Assembly: GCA_963703945.1 (NCBI GenBank)
Contig: CAVPGM010000012.1
Location: forward strand, 174,606-238,605
Direction: 5' to 3'
DNA length: 64,000 nucleotides
Source of the DNA: JALORV01 sp963703945
GTDB lineage: Bacteria; Pseudomonadota; Gammaproteobacteria; Burkholderiales; Burkholderiaceae_F
The translations under genes and the position numbers were made by a program. This document shows, one piece after another, positions 38,114 through 46,977 of this stretch (position 1 is its first letter; each line of letters starts with the position of its first letter). The notes beneath the pieces were generated by a model. The model saw only the letters and a list, made by a program, of their open reading frames with translations, was not told the DNA's origin and searched no databases.

Positions 38114-38998
38114 CTACTGGTACAGCGTGCCGGTATTGATGACCGGCTGTGCCTCGGACTCAGCGCACAGCACGACCAGCAGGTTGCTGACCATCGCCGC
38201 GCGCCGCTCATCGTCCAGATTGACGATTCCGCGCTCCGACAGGCCCCTCAGTGCCATCTCGACCATGCTCACGGCGCCCAGAACGATCTTCGAGCGCGCG
38301 GCGATGATCGCCTCGGCCTGCTGACGCCTAAGCATCACCTGCGCGATCTCGGGTGCGTACGCGAGGTGCGTCAGCTTGGCGTCCTCGACGATGATGCCGG
38401 CCTGGTCGAAGCGGTCGGTAAGTTCACGGATCAGCGCCTGCGCCACCCGGTCCTGGCTGGCGCGCAGCGTCGGTTCGTCCGAACCCTCGGTTTCGCCTTC
38501 GTCGTAGGCGTAACTCGACGCGAGGTGACGGATCGCTGCCTCGGCCTGCACGGGCACGTATTCGGCATAGTCCTCGATGTCGAAGACGGCCTGCGCGGTG
38601 TTGTGCACGCGCCAGACGATGGCGGCGGCGATCTCGATCGGGTTGCCGCGCTTGTCGTTCACTTTCAGCCGCTCGCTCGCGAAGTTGTGCGCGCGCAGGC
38701 TGATCTTCTGCTTGCGGTAGAACGGATTCGCCCAGCGCAGGCCCTCGGTGCGATCGGTGCCGACATATGCGCCGAACAGCAGCAGGATCGCGGCCTCGTT
38801 CGGCTGCAGCATGTAAAGCCCGGCCAGTACAAACGCGCCCAGCAGGATCAGCACGATGCCGGTCGCCAGGCCGAGCAGCCCCAGCGGGCGCACGACCATG
38901 AAGATTCCGGCAGCGATGAGTGCGAGACCGACGAAGATCCAGGCGTACCCGCTCGAGGTGCTGCGCTGGACTTCCTGTGTGCGTGGCATCGGCTGCAT
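38114..38998 (-). CDS. SPFH / band 7 domain membrane protein
   Basis: A 294-residue protein. Two N-terminal membrane helices (about 20-62) are followed by an SPFH/prohibitin domain (ERLKVNDKRGNPIEIAAAIVWRV, then YDLxxAG-like FDQAGIIVEDAKLTHLAYAPEI) and a helical region RRQQAEAIIAAR typical of stomatin-like proteins. Such proteins form membrane rings that organise microdomains or control proteases. It is the first gene of the operon; AGGAGG before its ATG lies partly inside the upstream palindrome. Confidence 0.87.
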   Translation of the reverse strand: MQPMPRTQEVQRSTSSGYAWIFVGLALIAAGIFMVVRPLGLLGLATGIVLILLGAFVLAGLYMLQPNEAAILLLFGAYVGTDRTEGLRWANPFYRKQKISLRAHNFASERLKVNDKRGNPIEIAAAIVWRVHNTAQAVFDIEDYAEYVPVQAEAAIRHLASSYAYDEGETEGSDEPTLRASQDRVAQALIRELTDRFDQAGIIVEDAKLTHLAYAPEIAQVMLRRQQAEAIIAARSKIVLGAVSMVEMALRGLSERGIVNLDDERRAAMVSNLLVVLCAESEAQPVINTGTLYQ

Positions 38999-39005
38999 CT
39001 GTCCC

Positions 39006-39035
39006 TCCTATCAAAGTGATATCACTTTGATAGGA
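39006..39035 (-). promoter_or_regulatory. 30-bp perfect palindrome upstream of the SPFH operon, candidate operator
   Basis: A perfect 30-bp palindrome ends 8 bases before the SPFH start codon. Its core (39009-39032) holds two overlapping 13-mers, TATCAAAGTGATA and TATCACTTTGATA, each itself a TATCA-N3-TGATA repeat. That suits cooperative binding of two ribbon-helix-helix dimers. It overlaps the ribosome-binding site, so it could also act as an RNA hairpin. Confidence 0.7.
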
Positions 39036-39179
39036 AAGCGGACTGCCGTCAACGACGGCCCGACGGACGGCATCCGCCGGGCCGCCGGCGCGTCGCGAAG
39101 ACGGGATCGTGATTAGACTTTCCGGCATGCAGCACCGCGGCGCCGCCGCGGAAGACAAGGCACAGCCAGGGAGGACGTC

Positions 39180-39977
39180 ATGCAGAAGCGTTTCAATCGC
39201 CGCGAGGCGCTGCAAACCGCAGCCGCAATGTCCGTCGGGGCCGTGGCCGGGTGCGCGGCGCCGGGTAGTGCGAGCACGGCGCCCAGGACGCCTTTCACCG
39301 TAGCAGCGACCTATATTCCAATCGCCGACAGCGACATGAAGTTCCAGGTACGGCGCATTTACTGCATCGGCCGCAACTACGCCGCACACGCCCGCGAAAT
39401 GGGATCCGATCCGAACCGCGAGCCGCCATTTTTCTTCCAGAAGCCGACCGATGCAATCCAGAACGTAGCGATGGGCTCCGTGGGAGACCATCCCTATCCG
39501 ACACTGACCAAGAACTACCATTACGAGGTCGAGCTGGTCGCCGCGCTCAACAAGAGCGGTCGCAGCATCCCGGTCGATCAGGCCCTGTCTCTCGTCTATG
39601 CGTATACGGTCGGTCTCGACATGACGCGGCGCGACCTGCAGCGCGCGATGGGCGACGAGAAGAAACCGTGGGAGATCGGCAAGAGCTTCGACATGTCAGC
39701 GCCGATCGGGCCGCTGCAGCTCGCTACGCGCACCGGGCATTTCACGCAGGGCGCGATCTGGCTCAAGGTGAACGGCCAGACGAAGCAGAGCTCGAACCTG
39801 GCCAACATGATCTGGACCGTTGCCGAGCAGATCAGCCGACTGTCGATGGCGTTCGAGCTTCAGCCCGGCGACATCATCTTCTCGGGCACGCCCGAAAACG
39901 TCGGACCGGTCGTGCGCGGCGACGTGATCGAGTGCGGAATAGCGGGGCTGCCCGATCTCAGCGTGAAGATTGTGTAG
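39180..39977 (+). CDS. Fumarylacetoacetate hydrolase family protein with Tat-like/lipobox signal
   Basis: A 265-residue protein. The C-terminal 215 residues are an FAH-family domain (IYCIGRNYAAHAREMG, the metal-binding EVELVAALNKSG and YTVGLDMTRRDLQ, IIFSGTPENVGPV). The first 50 residues look like an export signal: RR at 8-9, a hydrophobic stretch and a lipobox-like VAGC. FAH enzymes are normally cytosolic. An internal ATG at 39333 would give the usual cytosolic protein but lacks a clear ribosome-binding site. Confidence 0.8.
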   Translation: MQKRFNRREALQTAAAMSVGAVAGCAAPGSASTAPRTPFTVAATYIPIADSDMKFQVRRIYCIGRNYAAHAREMGSDPNREPPFFFQKPTDAIQNVAMGSVGDHPYPTLTKNYHYEVELVAALNKSGRSIPVDQALSLVYAYTVGLDMTRRDLQRAMGDEKKPWEIGKSFDMSAPIGPLQLATRTGHFTQGAIWLKVNGQTKQSSNLANMIWTVAEQISRLSMAFELQPGDIIFSGTPENVGPVVRGDVIECGIAGLPDLSVKIV

Positions 39978-40016
39978 CGGTCCCGCAACGAGCAGCGCGC
40001 GACTGCTGCCCCTGTC

Positions 40017-40529
40017 TCAGGGGAAAGCCGGCATCGACGGTTCGACGCCCTTGTCGACCGCTTCGGGATGGCGACGCGCGATCATTTCCTCGATTTCCTC
40101 GACACGCGCCACCGGCACGTCGACCATCAGCAGGATCTTGCCCGCTTCGATGTCCGCCTCGAAGCGCGCCAGCTCGGTGTTCGGCGTCGACAGGCCGATC
40201 AGTGTCGACGTCCACGCGCCGAACGCCGTTCCGCCCAGCGTCGCCAGCAGGAAAGTCCCGGCGCCGAACGTGATGTCGCCGATCGGATTGAGTTTCAGGT
40301 AAACGCCGAGCAGCATGCCGCCGAGCGCGCCGAGGCCGCATCCGAGGAACAGCGCATGCCTGACGTCGGATCTTTGCAGCACGCTCGCCTCGTGCAGCGT
40401 CCCCATCGACATGCCGCGCTTGCCGAGGAAGTGCATGTGGCGGTCCTCGATGCGGGCCATCAGCAGGTCGTTGGCGGTCTCGATCGCGCTGGCGAGGTCG
40501 GGCACTACCACGTAGAGACGACGCTTCAT
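40017..40529 (-). CDS. DUF1269-like membrane protein
   Basis: A 170-residue protein. A soluble N-terminal part (RRLYVVVPDLASAIETANDLL) precedes a Gly-rich hydrophobic hairpin (about 60-115, GCGLGALGGMLLGV and TLGGTAFGAWTSTLIG) and an acidic C-terminal part. This layout fits DUF1269/general-stress 17M-like proteins. It is divergent from the oxidase operon. Function unknown. Confidence 0.65.
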   Translation of the reverse strand: MKRRLYVVVPDLASAIETANDLLMARIEDRHMHFLGKRGMSMGTLHEASVLQRSDVRHALFLGCGLGALGGMLLGVYLKLNPIGDITFGAGTFLLATLGGTAFGAWTSTLIGLSTPNTELARFEADIEAGKILLMVDVPVARVEEIEEMIARRHPEAVDKGVEPSMPAFP

Positions 40530-40732
40530 ACCACCATCTCCTCATCGACCGGTCAGGCGATCATACATGGGGGTCATGCGGGCAAGCAGACCGCGCTGAC
40601 CGCCGCAACGCACCACGGGCTTCCTCTTCAAGCCTACGCGCGAAGGGGTTTGCAGAACATCGATGTTTTCTTTATGGTTCCGCGGGCCGCAAGGTTCGCG
40701 AACTCCAGTTCCAACAACCAGGGTACTGCCAC

Positions 40733-42118
40733 ATGGGCGTAGCAATCGTATTGGTCGTGCTGATCGCCGGCTCGCTGCTGTTTCACTTCCTCAGCCCCTG
40801 GTATTTCACGCAGATCGCTTCCAACTGGGGCGCGATCGACGACACGATTTCGGTCACCTTCTGGGTCACCGGTGTCGTGTTTGTCGCCGTCAACCTGTTC
40901 ATGGCTGTGGCGATCTACCGTTACCGGCATCGTCCCGAAAGTCGCGCGCAGTACGAACCCGAGAACAAGAAGCTCGAGTGGTGGTTGCTGACGGTGACGG
41001 CGGTCGGCGTCGCGGCGATGCTGGCGCCAGGCCTTTTCGTATGGGCGAAGTTCGTCGATGTGCCGAAAGACGCGGCAGTCGTCGAGGCGGTCGCCCAGCA
41101 GTGGAACTGGAAGTACCGGTTTCCCGGCAAGGACGGGAAGCTGGGCACCGTCAGTGCGCGCAACGTGTCGGAAGAAAATCCATTCGGAATCGCGCCCGGC
41201 GATCCCGACGGTCTTGACGACATCCTGGTCAACAGCCCGGAACTTCATCTGCCGATCGGCAAGACGCTCAAGGTGCTGCTGCGTTCCAACGATGTCCTGC
41301 ACAACTTCTCGGTCGCGCAGATCCGCGTAAAAATGGACTTCGTACCCGGACTGGTGACCCACATCTGGTTCACCCCGACACGCACTGGTACGTTTGATCT
41401 GCTGTGCGAGGAACTGTGCGGGATCGGGCACTTCGCGATGCGCGGCAGGATCGTGGTCGAGGAGGAGGGCGCATTCCAGGCGTGGCTGGCCCGGCAGCCG
41501 ACCTATGCGCAGACTGCCGTCAGGGCACCGACCGATGCCGCTGCCGGGCAGGCGCTCTTTGCCGTCTGTGCCGCCTGCCACGGCGCCCAGGGCGAGGGCA
41601 ATCCAACGGTCAATGCGCCCAAGCTGGCCGGTCTGGCCGGTTGGTACCTGAAGCGGCAGCTCGCGAACTTCAAGCACGGGGTACGCGGAAGCAATCCGAA
41701 GGACGCGTTCGGCCAGACGATGGCGCCGATGGCCGCGACGCTGGCCGACGAAGCCGCGGTCGATAATGTCATCGCCTACATACGGACCTTGCCGGACAAG
41801 CCGGCAGCTGTCACGCTCAACGGTAATCCGCGCGATGGCGCGCAGCGCTTCGTCACCTGCGCCGCCTGCCACGGGGCCGACGGTGGCGGCATCTGGGCTA
41901 CCAATGCTCCACGGCTGAAGGGCATGAGCGACTGGTACCTTTACACCCAGCTGAAGAACTTCCGCGACGGTGTGCGCGGCGGCCATCCGCAGGACAACTA
42001 CGGTTCGCAAATGGCGCTGTTCGCGGCCATGCTCAAAGATGACCAGTCGATCCGCGATTTGATCGCCTATATCGACACGCTGCCCGCGATAACCGGGGCC
42101 GCGGGCACCAAACGATAG
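40733..42118 (+). CDS. coxM: Cytochrome c oxidase subunit II fused to two cytochrome c domains (CoxM-like)
   Basis: A 461-residue protein. Two N-terminal membrane helices precede a CuA domain (His in NDVLHNFSV; CEELCGIGHFAM gives C-x3-C-x3-H-x2-M). Two class I cytochrome c domains follow, each with CAACH (near 283 and 379) and a downstream Met ligand. Electrons would pass through the hemes to CuA. It is the first gene of a five-gene oxidase cluster ordered like coxMNOP; that assignment is by order and domain content. Confidence 0.9.
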   Translation: MGVAIVLVVLIAGSLLFHFLSPWYFTQIASNWGAIDDTISVTFWVTGVVFVAVNLFMAVAIYRYRHRPESRAQYEPENKKLEWWLLTVTAVGVAAMLAPGLFVWAKFVDVPKDAAVVEAVAQQWNWKYRFPGKDGKLGTVSARNVSEENPFGIAPGDPDGLDDILVNSPELHLPIGKTLKVLLRSNDVLHNFSVAQIRVKMDFVPGLVTHIWFTPTRTGTFDLLCEELCGIGHFAMRGRIVVEEEGAFQAWLARQPTYAQTAVRAPTDAAAGQALFAVCAACHGAQGEGNPTVNAPKLAGLAGWYLKRQLANFKHGVRGSNPKDAFGQTMAPMAATLADEAAVDNVIAYIRTLPDKPAAVTLNGNPRDGAQRFVTCAACHGADGGGIWATNAPRLKGMSDWYLYTQLKNFRDGVRGGHPQDNYGSQMALFAAMLKDDQSIRDLIAYIDTLPAITGAAGTKR

Positions 42119-42190
42119 ATTGCCGGGCGGGACGGACACCGGCCCGCCACGGACACCGTGTACGCTGGAACCAGCAGATAGGACGACCCA

Positions 42191-43975
42191 ATGTCGAGCC
42201 ACGTTGCACATGACGCTTCGGATTACGCCCCGCCCGCCGAAGTCGGCGAGGTCGAGCTTTACCACCCGAAGACATGGCTCGGGAGGTACGTCTGGTGCCA
42301 GGATGCCAAGGTCATCGCGATCCAGTACGCCATTACGGCCATCGGCATCGGCCTGGTGGCGCTGGTGCTGTCGTGGTTGATGCGCCTGCAGCTGGCGTGG
42401 CCCAACGAGTTTTCCTTCATCAATCCGAGCAACTACCTGCAGTTCGTCAGCATGCACGGAATGATCATGGTGATCTACCTGCTGACGGCGCTATTCCTCG
42501 GCGGCTTCGGCAACTACCTGATCCCGCTGATGGTGGGCGCGCGCGACATGGTGTTCCCGTACGTCAACATGGTGTCGTACTGGGTGTACCTGTTCGCGGT
42601 CCTGCTGCTGGTCGCGAGCTTCTTCGTCTCGGGCGGCCCGACCGGCGCCGGCTGGACACTCTACCCGCCACAGGCGATCCTCGACGGCACGCCGGGTGCG
42701 AGCCACGGCATCATCCTGATGCTGATCTCGCTCGCCTTCTTCATCGTCGGCTTCACGATGGGCGGGCTCAATTACGTGGTGACCGTCCTGCAGGCCCGCA
42801 CGCGCGGAATGACGATGATGCGGCTGCCGCTGACGATCTGGGGCATCTTCATGGCCACGATCCTGGCGCTGCTGGCGTTCCCGGCGCTATTCGTCAGCGC
42901 CATCATGATGACGCTCGACATGACGCTCGGCACCAGCTTCTTCATGCCGGCCGTCGTCTCCAAGGGCCAGCAGCTCGCCTACCAGGGCGGTAGCCCCGTC
43001 CTGTTCCAGCATCTGTTCTGGTTCTTCGGCCATCCCGAGGTCTACATCGTCGCGCTGCCGGCGTTCGGCATCGTCTCCGACCTGATCAGCGTTCACGCCC
43101 GCAAGAACATCTTCGGCTACCGCATGATGGTGTGGGCGATCCTGATCATCGGCGGCCTGTCATTCGTCGTGTGGGCGCACCACATGTACGTCAGCGGCAT
43201 GAACCCGTACTTCGGCTTCTTCTTCGCGACGACGACGCTGATCATCGCGATACCGACCGCCATCAAGGTCTACAACTGGGTCCTGACGCTGTGGCGCGGC
43301 AACATCCGCCTCAATGTCCCGATGCTGTTCGCCATCGGCTTCATCTTCACCTTCATCAACGGCGGACTGACGGGGCTCTTTCTCGGCAACGTCACGATCG
43401 ACCTGCCGCTGTCGGACACGATGTTCGTGGTGGCGCACTTCCACATGGTGATGGCGATCGCGCCGATCCTCGTCGTGTTCGGGGCGATCTATCACTGGTA
43501 TCCGAAGATCACCGGGCGCATGCTCAACGAGACGATGGGCAAGATCCACTTCTGGATCACGTTCGTCGGCAGCTATGCGATCTACTACCCGATGCACTAC
43601 CTCGGCTTCATGGGCGTGCCGCGCCGTTACTACGCGATCCAGGGCACCAATTTCATTCCGGAATCGGCGCATTCGCTGAACGTCGCGATCACGATCGCTG
43701 CACTGGTCGTCGGGGCGGCGCAGATTCTCTTCCTCTACAACCTGATATCGAGCTATTTCCGCGGCAAGCCGTCGGGAGGCAACCCCTGGGGTGCGACGAC
43801 GCTCGAATGGCAGACGCCCGAGACGCCGCCGACGCACGGCAATTTCGGCAAGGAGCTGCCGGTGGTCTATCGCTGGGCCTACGACTACAGCGTTCCGGGC
43901 GTGAAGGAAGACTTCATCCCGCAGAACGTCCCTCCGAATGAGGTGGCCGCCGGCAAGTGGGCAAAGCCGGCATAG
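42191..43975 (+). CDS. coxN: Cytochrome c oxidase subunit I (CoxN-like, heme-copper oxidase A family)
   Basis: A 594-residue protein with about 12 membrane helices. It has the CuB histidine and cross-linked tyrosine with the D-channel glutamate in WFFGHPEVYIVALPAFG, the HH pair in VWAHHMYVSGM and the heme ligands in VAHFHMVMA. The GHPEVY motif places it in the A-type family. It reduces O2 to water and pumps protons. Confidence 0.94.
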   Translation: MSSHVAHDASDYAPPAEVGEVELYHPKTWLGRYVWCQDAKVIAIQYAITAIGIGLVALVLSWLMRLQLAWPNEFSFINPSNYLQFVSMHGMIMVIYLLTALFLGGFGNYLIPLMVGARDMVFPYVNMVSYWVYLFAVLLLVASFFVSGGPTGAGWTLYPPQAILDGTPGASHGIILMLISLAFFIVGFTMGGLNYVVTVLQARTRGMTMMRLPLTIWGIFMATILALLAFPALFVSAIMMTLDMTLGTSFFMPAVVSKGQQLAYQGGSPVLFQHLFWFFGHPEVYIVALPAFGIVSDLISVHARKNIFGYRMMVWAILIIGGLSFVVWAHHMYVSGMNPYFGFFFATTTLIIAIPTAIKVYNWVLTLWRGNIRLNVPMLFAIGFIFTFINGGLTGLFLGNVTIDLPLSDTMFVVAHFHMVMAIAPILVVFGAIYHWYPKITGRMLNETMGKIHFWITFVGSYAIYYPMHYLGFMGVPRRYYAIQGTNFIPESAHSLNVAITIAALVVGAAQILFLYNLISSYFRGKPSGGNPWGATTLEWQTPETPPTHGNFGKELPVVYRWAYDYSVPGVKEDFIPQNVPPNEVAAGKWAKPA

Positions 43976-43985
43976 GGGCGCGGCC

Positions 43986-44690
43986 GTGACGCTGAGTCTG
44001 TCCGTCCTCGCACTGCTGATGGCCGCAATCGTCTGGTGGCTGTTTCGGCAGACGGTCAACGTACAGCCGTGGCAGGCGCAGCTCGCGGTCCGCGATGCGC
44101 ACGGTGCGGTGCTCGCGCGGCCCGCGGCGAAGACGGCGCTGTGGGTATTCCTTTGCGTGGCGACTTCGCTGTTCGCACTTTTCATCAGCGCGTACGCGAT
44201 GCGCCTCAATTTCCTGGACTGGAGCCCGCTGCCCCAGCCGCGCCTGCTGATCACCAACACGGCGGTCCTCGTCGTCGCCAGCCTGGCGATGGAATGGACC
44301 GCATTTGCCGCACGCCGCGGTGATATCGATCGGGTGCGCAAGGGCCTGATCGTCAGCGGCGCGCTGACCGCCGCTTTCCTGATCGGGCAACTCGTCGTCT
44401 GGCGACAACTCGCCGGCGCCGGTTATTTCATGGCGACCAGCGCCGCCACCGCGTTCTTCTACATGCTGACCGCAGTCCACGGGTTGCACGTCCTCGGTGG
44501 CCTGGTGGCCTGGGGACGCTCGTCGGCGCGCGCGTGGAGCCGAACAACCGATCCGGCGCGAATCCGGCTTGGCGTCGAGCTGTGCGCGATGTACTGGCAC
44601 TTCCTGCTGGTGATCTGGGTCGTGCTGTTCGCGGTGCTGGTGTCGAATTACCTGGGGCTCGCGATATGCACGCCGACGCTCTCGCTCTGA
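43986..44690 (+). CDS. coxO: Cytochrome c oxidase subunit III-like protein (CoxO-like)
   Basis: A 234-residue protein with about six membrane helices and the subunit III pattern FYMLTAVHGLHVLGGLV and LCAMYWHFLLVIWVVLF. The GTG start at 43986 lies 10 bases after the subunit I stop. Having two subunit III-like genes in a row is the hallmark of coxMNOP clusters. Confidence 0.85.
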   Translation: MTLSLSVLALLMAAIVWWLFRQTVNVQPWQAQLAVRDAHGAVLARPAAKTALWVFLCVATSLFALFISAYAMRLNFLDWSPLPQPRLLITNTAVLVVASLAMEWTAFAARRGDIDRVRKGLIVSGALTAAFLIGQLVVWRQLAGAGYFMATSAATAFFYMLTAVHGLHVLGGLVAWGRSSARAWSRTTDPARIRLGVELCAMYWHFLLVIWVVLFAVLVSNYLGLAICTPTLSL

Positions 44691-44730
44691 TGCAACCGTC
44701 CTCAAGTCATCGATAGGGAGATCGAAACCC

Positions 44731-45454
44731 ATGGCGCCTCACGAAGCGGCCGGCACGGCCGACACACTGGAGCCGGGCAAGGGCATGCAGAGCGTCGTCG
44801 CTGATTTCTCGTCGGACCAGCGGGCCTTCAAGAGGGTCCCCTGGGGCAAGCCGATGATGTGGATCTTCCTCGTCAGCGACACCTTCATCTTCGGCAGCTT
44901 CCTGATCGCCTACATGACGGTGCGCGGTTCGACGACGGTACCCGTGGCCGAATCCGAGCGCCGTTTTCTCGCTGCACATGTTCGGCCAGAACGTGCCGCT
45001 CCTGCTGATCGCCATCATGACCTTCGTGCTGATCAGCAGCAGCGGCACGATGGCGCTGGCCGTCAACTACGGCTACCGCAAGGACCGCACGACGACGTTC
45101 TGGTTGCTGCTGGCGACCGCTGCACTGGGCGCGACTTTCGTCGGCATGCAGGCGTTCGAGTGGACCAAGCTGATCCTCGAGGGCGTGCGCCCGTGGGGCA
45201 ACCCGTGGGGCGCGGCGCAGTTCGGCTCGGCGTTCTTCATGATCACCGGCTTCCACGGCACGCACGTCACGATCGGCGTCATTTTCCTGATCATCGTCGC
45301 CACCAAGGTCCGGCGCGGCGACCTCGATCATCAACGGCCCGGATTCATGACCGGCCGCCGCGGCACCTACGAGATCGTCGAGACGATGGGTCTGTACTGG
45401 CACTTCGTCGACCTGGTGTGGGTATTCATCTTTGCGTTCTTCTATCTCTGGTAG
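44731..45454 (+). CDS. coxP: Cytochrome c oxidase subunit III (CoxP-like, one frameshift)
   Basis: The frame from ATG 44731 gives WGKPMMWIFLVSDTFIFGSF, then breaks in the CCC at 44941-44943. Dropping one C gives PWPNPSAVFSLHMFGQNVPL and continues to 45454 with ITGFHGTHVTIGV and GLYWHFVDLVWVFIFAFFYLW. The restored protein has 240 residues and the normal subunit III motifs. The insertion is probably a sequencing error. Confidence 0.88.
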
Positions 45455-45485
45455 GCCGATCGAGGCAGTTACGGAGGAGCCACAC

Positions 45486-45881
45486 GTGTCACATGCAACC
45501 GGACATCACGTAGATAGCGCCCATGCGCCGGCGCAGGCGCAAGTCCACGGGCAGCAGCATCCGCTGGGCGTCTACTTCAAGATCTGGGCGCTGCTGTTCG
45601 TGCTCAGCATCGCCTCGTACCTCGTGGATTACTTCCACGTGCAGGGGATGCTGCGCTGGACGCTGATCGTCACCTTCATGCTGCTGAAGGCCGGCCTGAT
45701 CGTCTCCATCTTCATGCACATGGCGTGGGAACGACTGGCGCTGGTCTACGCGATCGTGTTGCCGCCGTTGCTGCTGCTGGTGCTGCTGGGCATCGGCGCG
45801 TTCGAGGCCAATTACACCTTCCTTACGCGCGAGACCTTTTTCGCGCCCGTCGTTCAGCCGCCGCCGACCCAGCCCCACTAA
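45486..45881 (+). CDS. Cytochrome c oxidase subunit IV family protein
   Basis: A 131-residue protein with a His-rich N-terminus and three hydrophobic segments (YFKIWALLFVLSIASYLVDY, LLKAGLIVSIFMHM, YAIVLPPLLLLVLLG), typical of the small CtaF/COX4-type subunit. The GTG start at 45486 sits behind ACGGAGGAG. It is the last gene of the oxidase cluster. Confidence 0.85.
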   Translation: MSHATGHHVDSAHAPAQAQVHGQQHPLGVYFKIWALLFVLSIASYLVDYFHVQGMLRWTLIVTFMLLKAGLIVSIFMHMAWERLALVYAIVLPPLLLLVLLGIGAFEANYTFLTRETFFAPVVQPPPTQPH

Positions 45882-45918
45882 AGGGTGCCGCTGTACCCGC
45901 AGGGCCGAGAGCGCCCGG

Positions 45919-46130
45919 CTAACCGGGGACCTGCTGGCCGCCGATTTCCTTCCAGGCTCTTGCGATCTGCCGCGCATCGTCCGCTGAACGCGCGCGCACC
46001 CAGATCAGGATTCCGCCGTCGCCGATCGCTGACCAACCTGTAGCACGGCCCGTGCGTGCGGTTCGTCCAGTTGCCACTCAACGGTGACATGCGGGCGTCT
46101 ACCTGCCGCCAGCCGGCGATGGCGCGTCAC
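45919..46130 (-). other. Possible degenerate small gene, unknown
   Basis: Two minus-strand pieces in different frames look protein-like: HVTVEWQLDEPHARAVLQ (upstream) and GDGGILIWVRARSADDARQI, the latter ending at the TAG at 45919. A single indel near 46038 would join them into about 70 residues. No family is recognised. This fills most of the 300-base gap between the oxidase and the DUF2189 gene; nothing else is seen there. Confidence 0.3.
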
Positions 46131-46181
46131 GACGAGGGATGGTTATGATGGTCGTGCGGGAATGAACTCGGCGGGGGCAAC

Positions 46182-46952
46182 ATGGATCACGCAATCGACA
46201 GCGACAAGGCCATGGGCGGACAGAAGGTCCGCAAGGTCGACCCGGGCCGACCCGTCGTCTGGCTCGAGCGCGGTTGGGCAGACCTCAAGCGTGCCGCGGG
46301 TCCCAGCCTGATCTACGGAGCGTGGGCTGCGGCGTTCGGTTTTTCGCTGCTCGTCGTGGCCTGGCGTTCGGCGTATCTGGTCCCGGCGCTGGTCGGTGGA
46401 TTCCTGCTGGTGGCGCCATTTGTTGCGATCGTCTTCTATGCGTTGTCGCAGCAGATCGAGCAGGGCCGTCCGGTCGACGGCGCCGAGGCCGTGTTCGCGT
46501 GGCGGCGCAATAGCGGATCGATCGCGCTATGGGGACTGGTCCTCACGCTGGCACTGATCTTCTGGGAGCGGCTGGCTGCAATCATCTTCGCCCAGTTCTT
46601 CAGCGGCGACGTCGGCGACCTGAGGACGCTCGCTTCCGACATCCTTTTCTCGGGGCGCTACATCCCGCTGCTGGTCGTCTACTTTGGGGTTGGCGGGTTG
46701 GTGGCGCTCACGGTCTTCGTCTTCGGTTTCGTGACCGCCCCGATGCTGCTTGATCGCGACGTCGATGTGGTCACGGCCATGCTGACCAGCCTGAAGTGCT
46801 GCATGACCAACCCCGGCGCCACGCTGGTATGGGCCGCGCTGATTGCGGTGCTGACGGCGATCGGTTTCGCAACCCTGATGGTGGGTCTGCTGATCATCTT
46901 CCCGCTGCTCGGCCACGCGAGTTGGCACGCGTACCGCGACCTCGTCGCGTAG
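46182..46952 (+). CDS. DUF2189 integral membrane protein
   Basis: A 256-residue protein with about six hydrophobic segments and the pattern GWADLKRAAGPSLIYGAW and FPLLGHASWHAYRDLV, as in DUF2189 proteins common in betaproteobacteria. Function unknown. It converges on aroG. Confidence 0.8.
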   Translation: MDHAIDSDKAMGGQKVRKVDPGRPVVWLERGWADLKRAAGPSLIYGAWAAAFGFSLLVVAWRSAYLVPALVGGFLLVAPFVAIVFYALSQQIEQGRPVDGAEAVFAWRRNSGSIALWGLVLTLALIFWERLAAIIFAQFFSGDVGDLRTLASDILFSGRYIPLLVVYFGVGGLVALTVFVFGFVTAPMLLDRDVDVVTAMLTSLKCCMTNPGATLVWAALIAVLTAIGFATLMVGLLIIFPLLGHASWHAYRDLVA

Positions 46953-46976
46953 TCCGTGCCCGGCGGCCGGCACGGA
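46953..46976 (+). terminator. Hairpin between convergent genes
   Basis: An 8-bp perfect stem (TCCGTGCC with GGCACGGA) and an 8-base loop lie exactly between the DUF2189 stop and the aroG stop. The T-run is weak on both sides, so termination is likely but not certain. Confidence 0.5.
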
Positions 46977-46977
46977 T

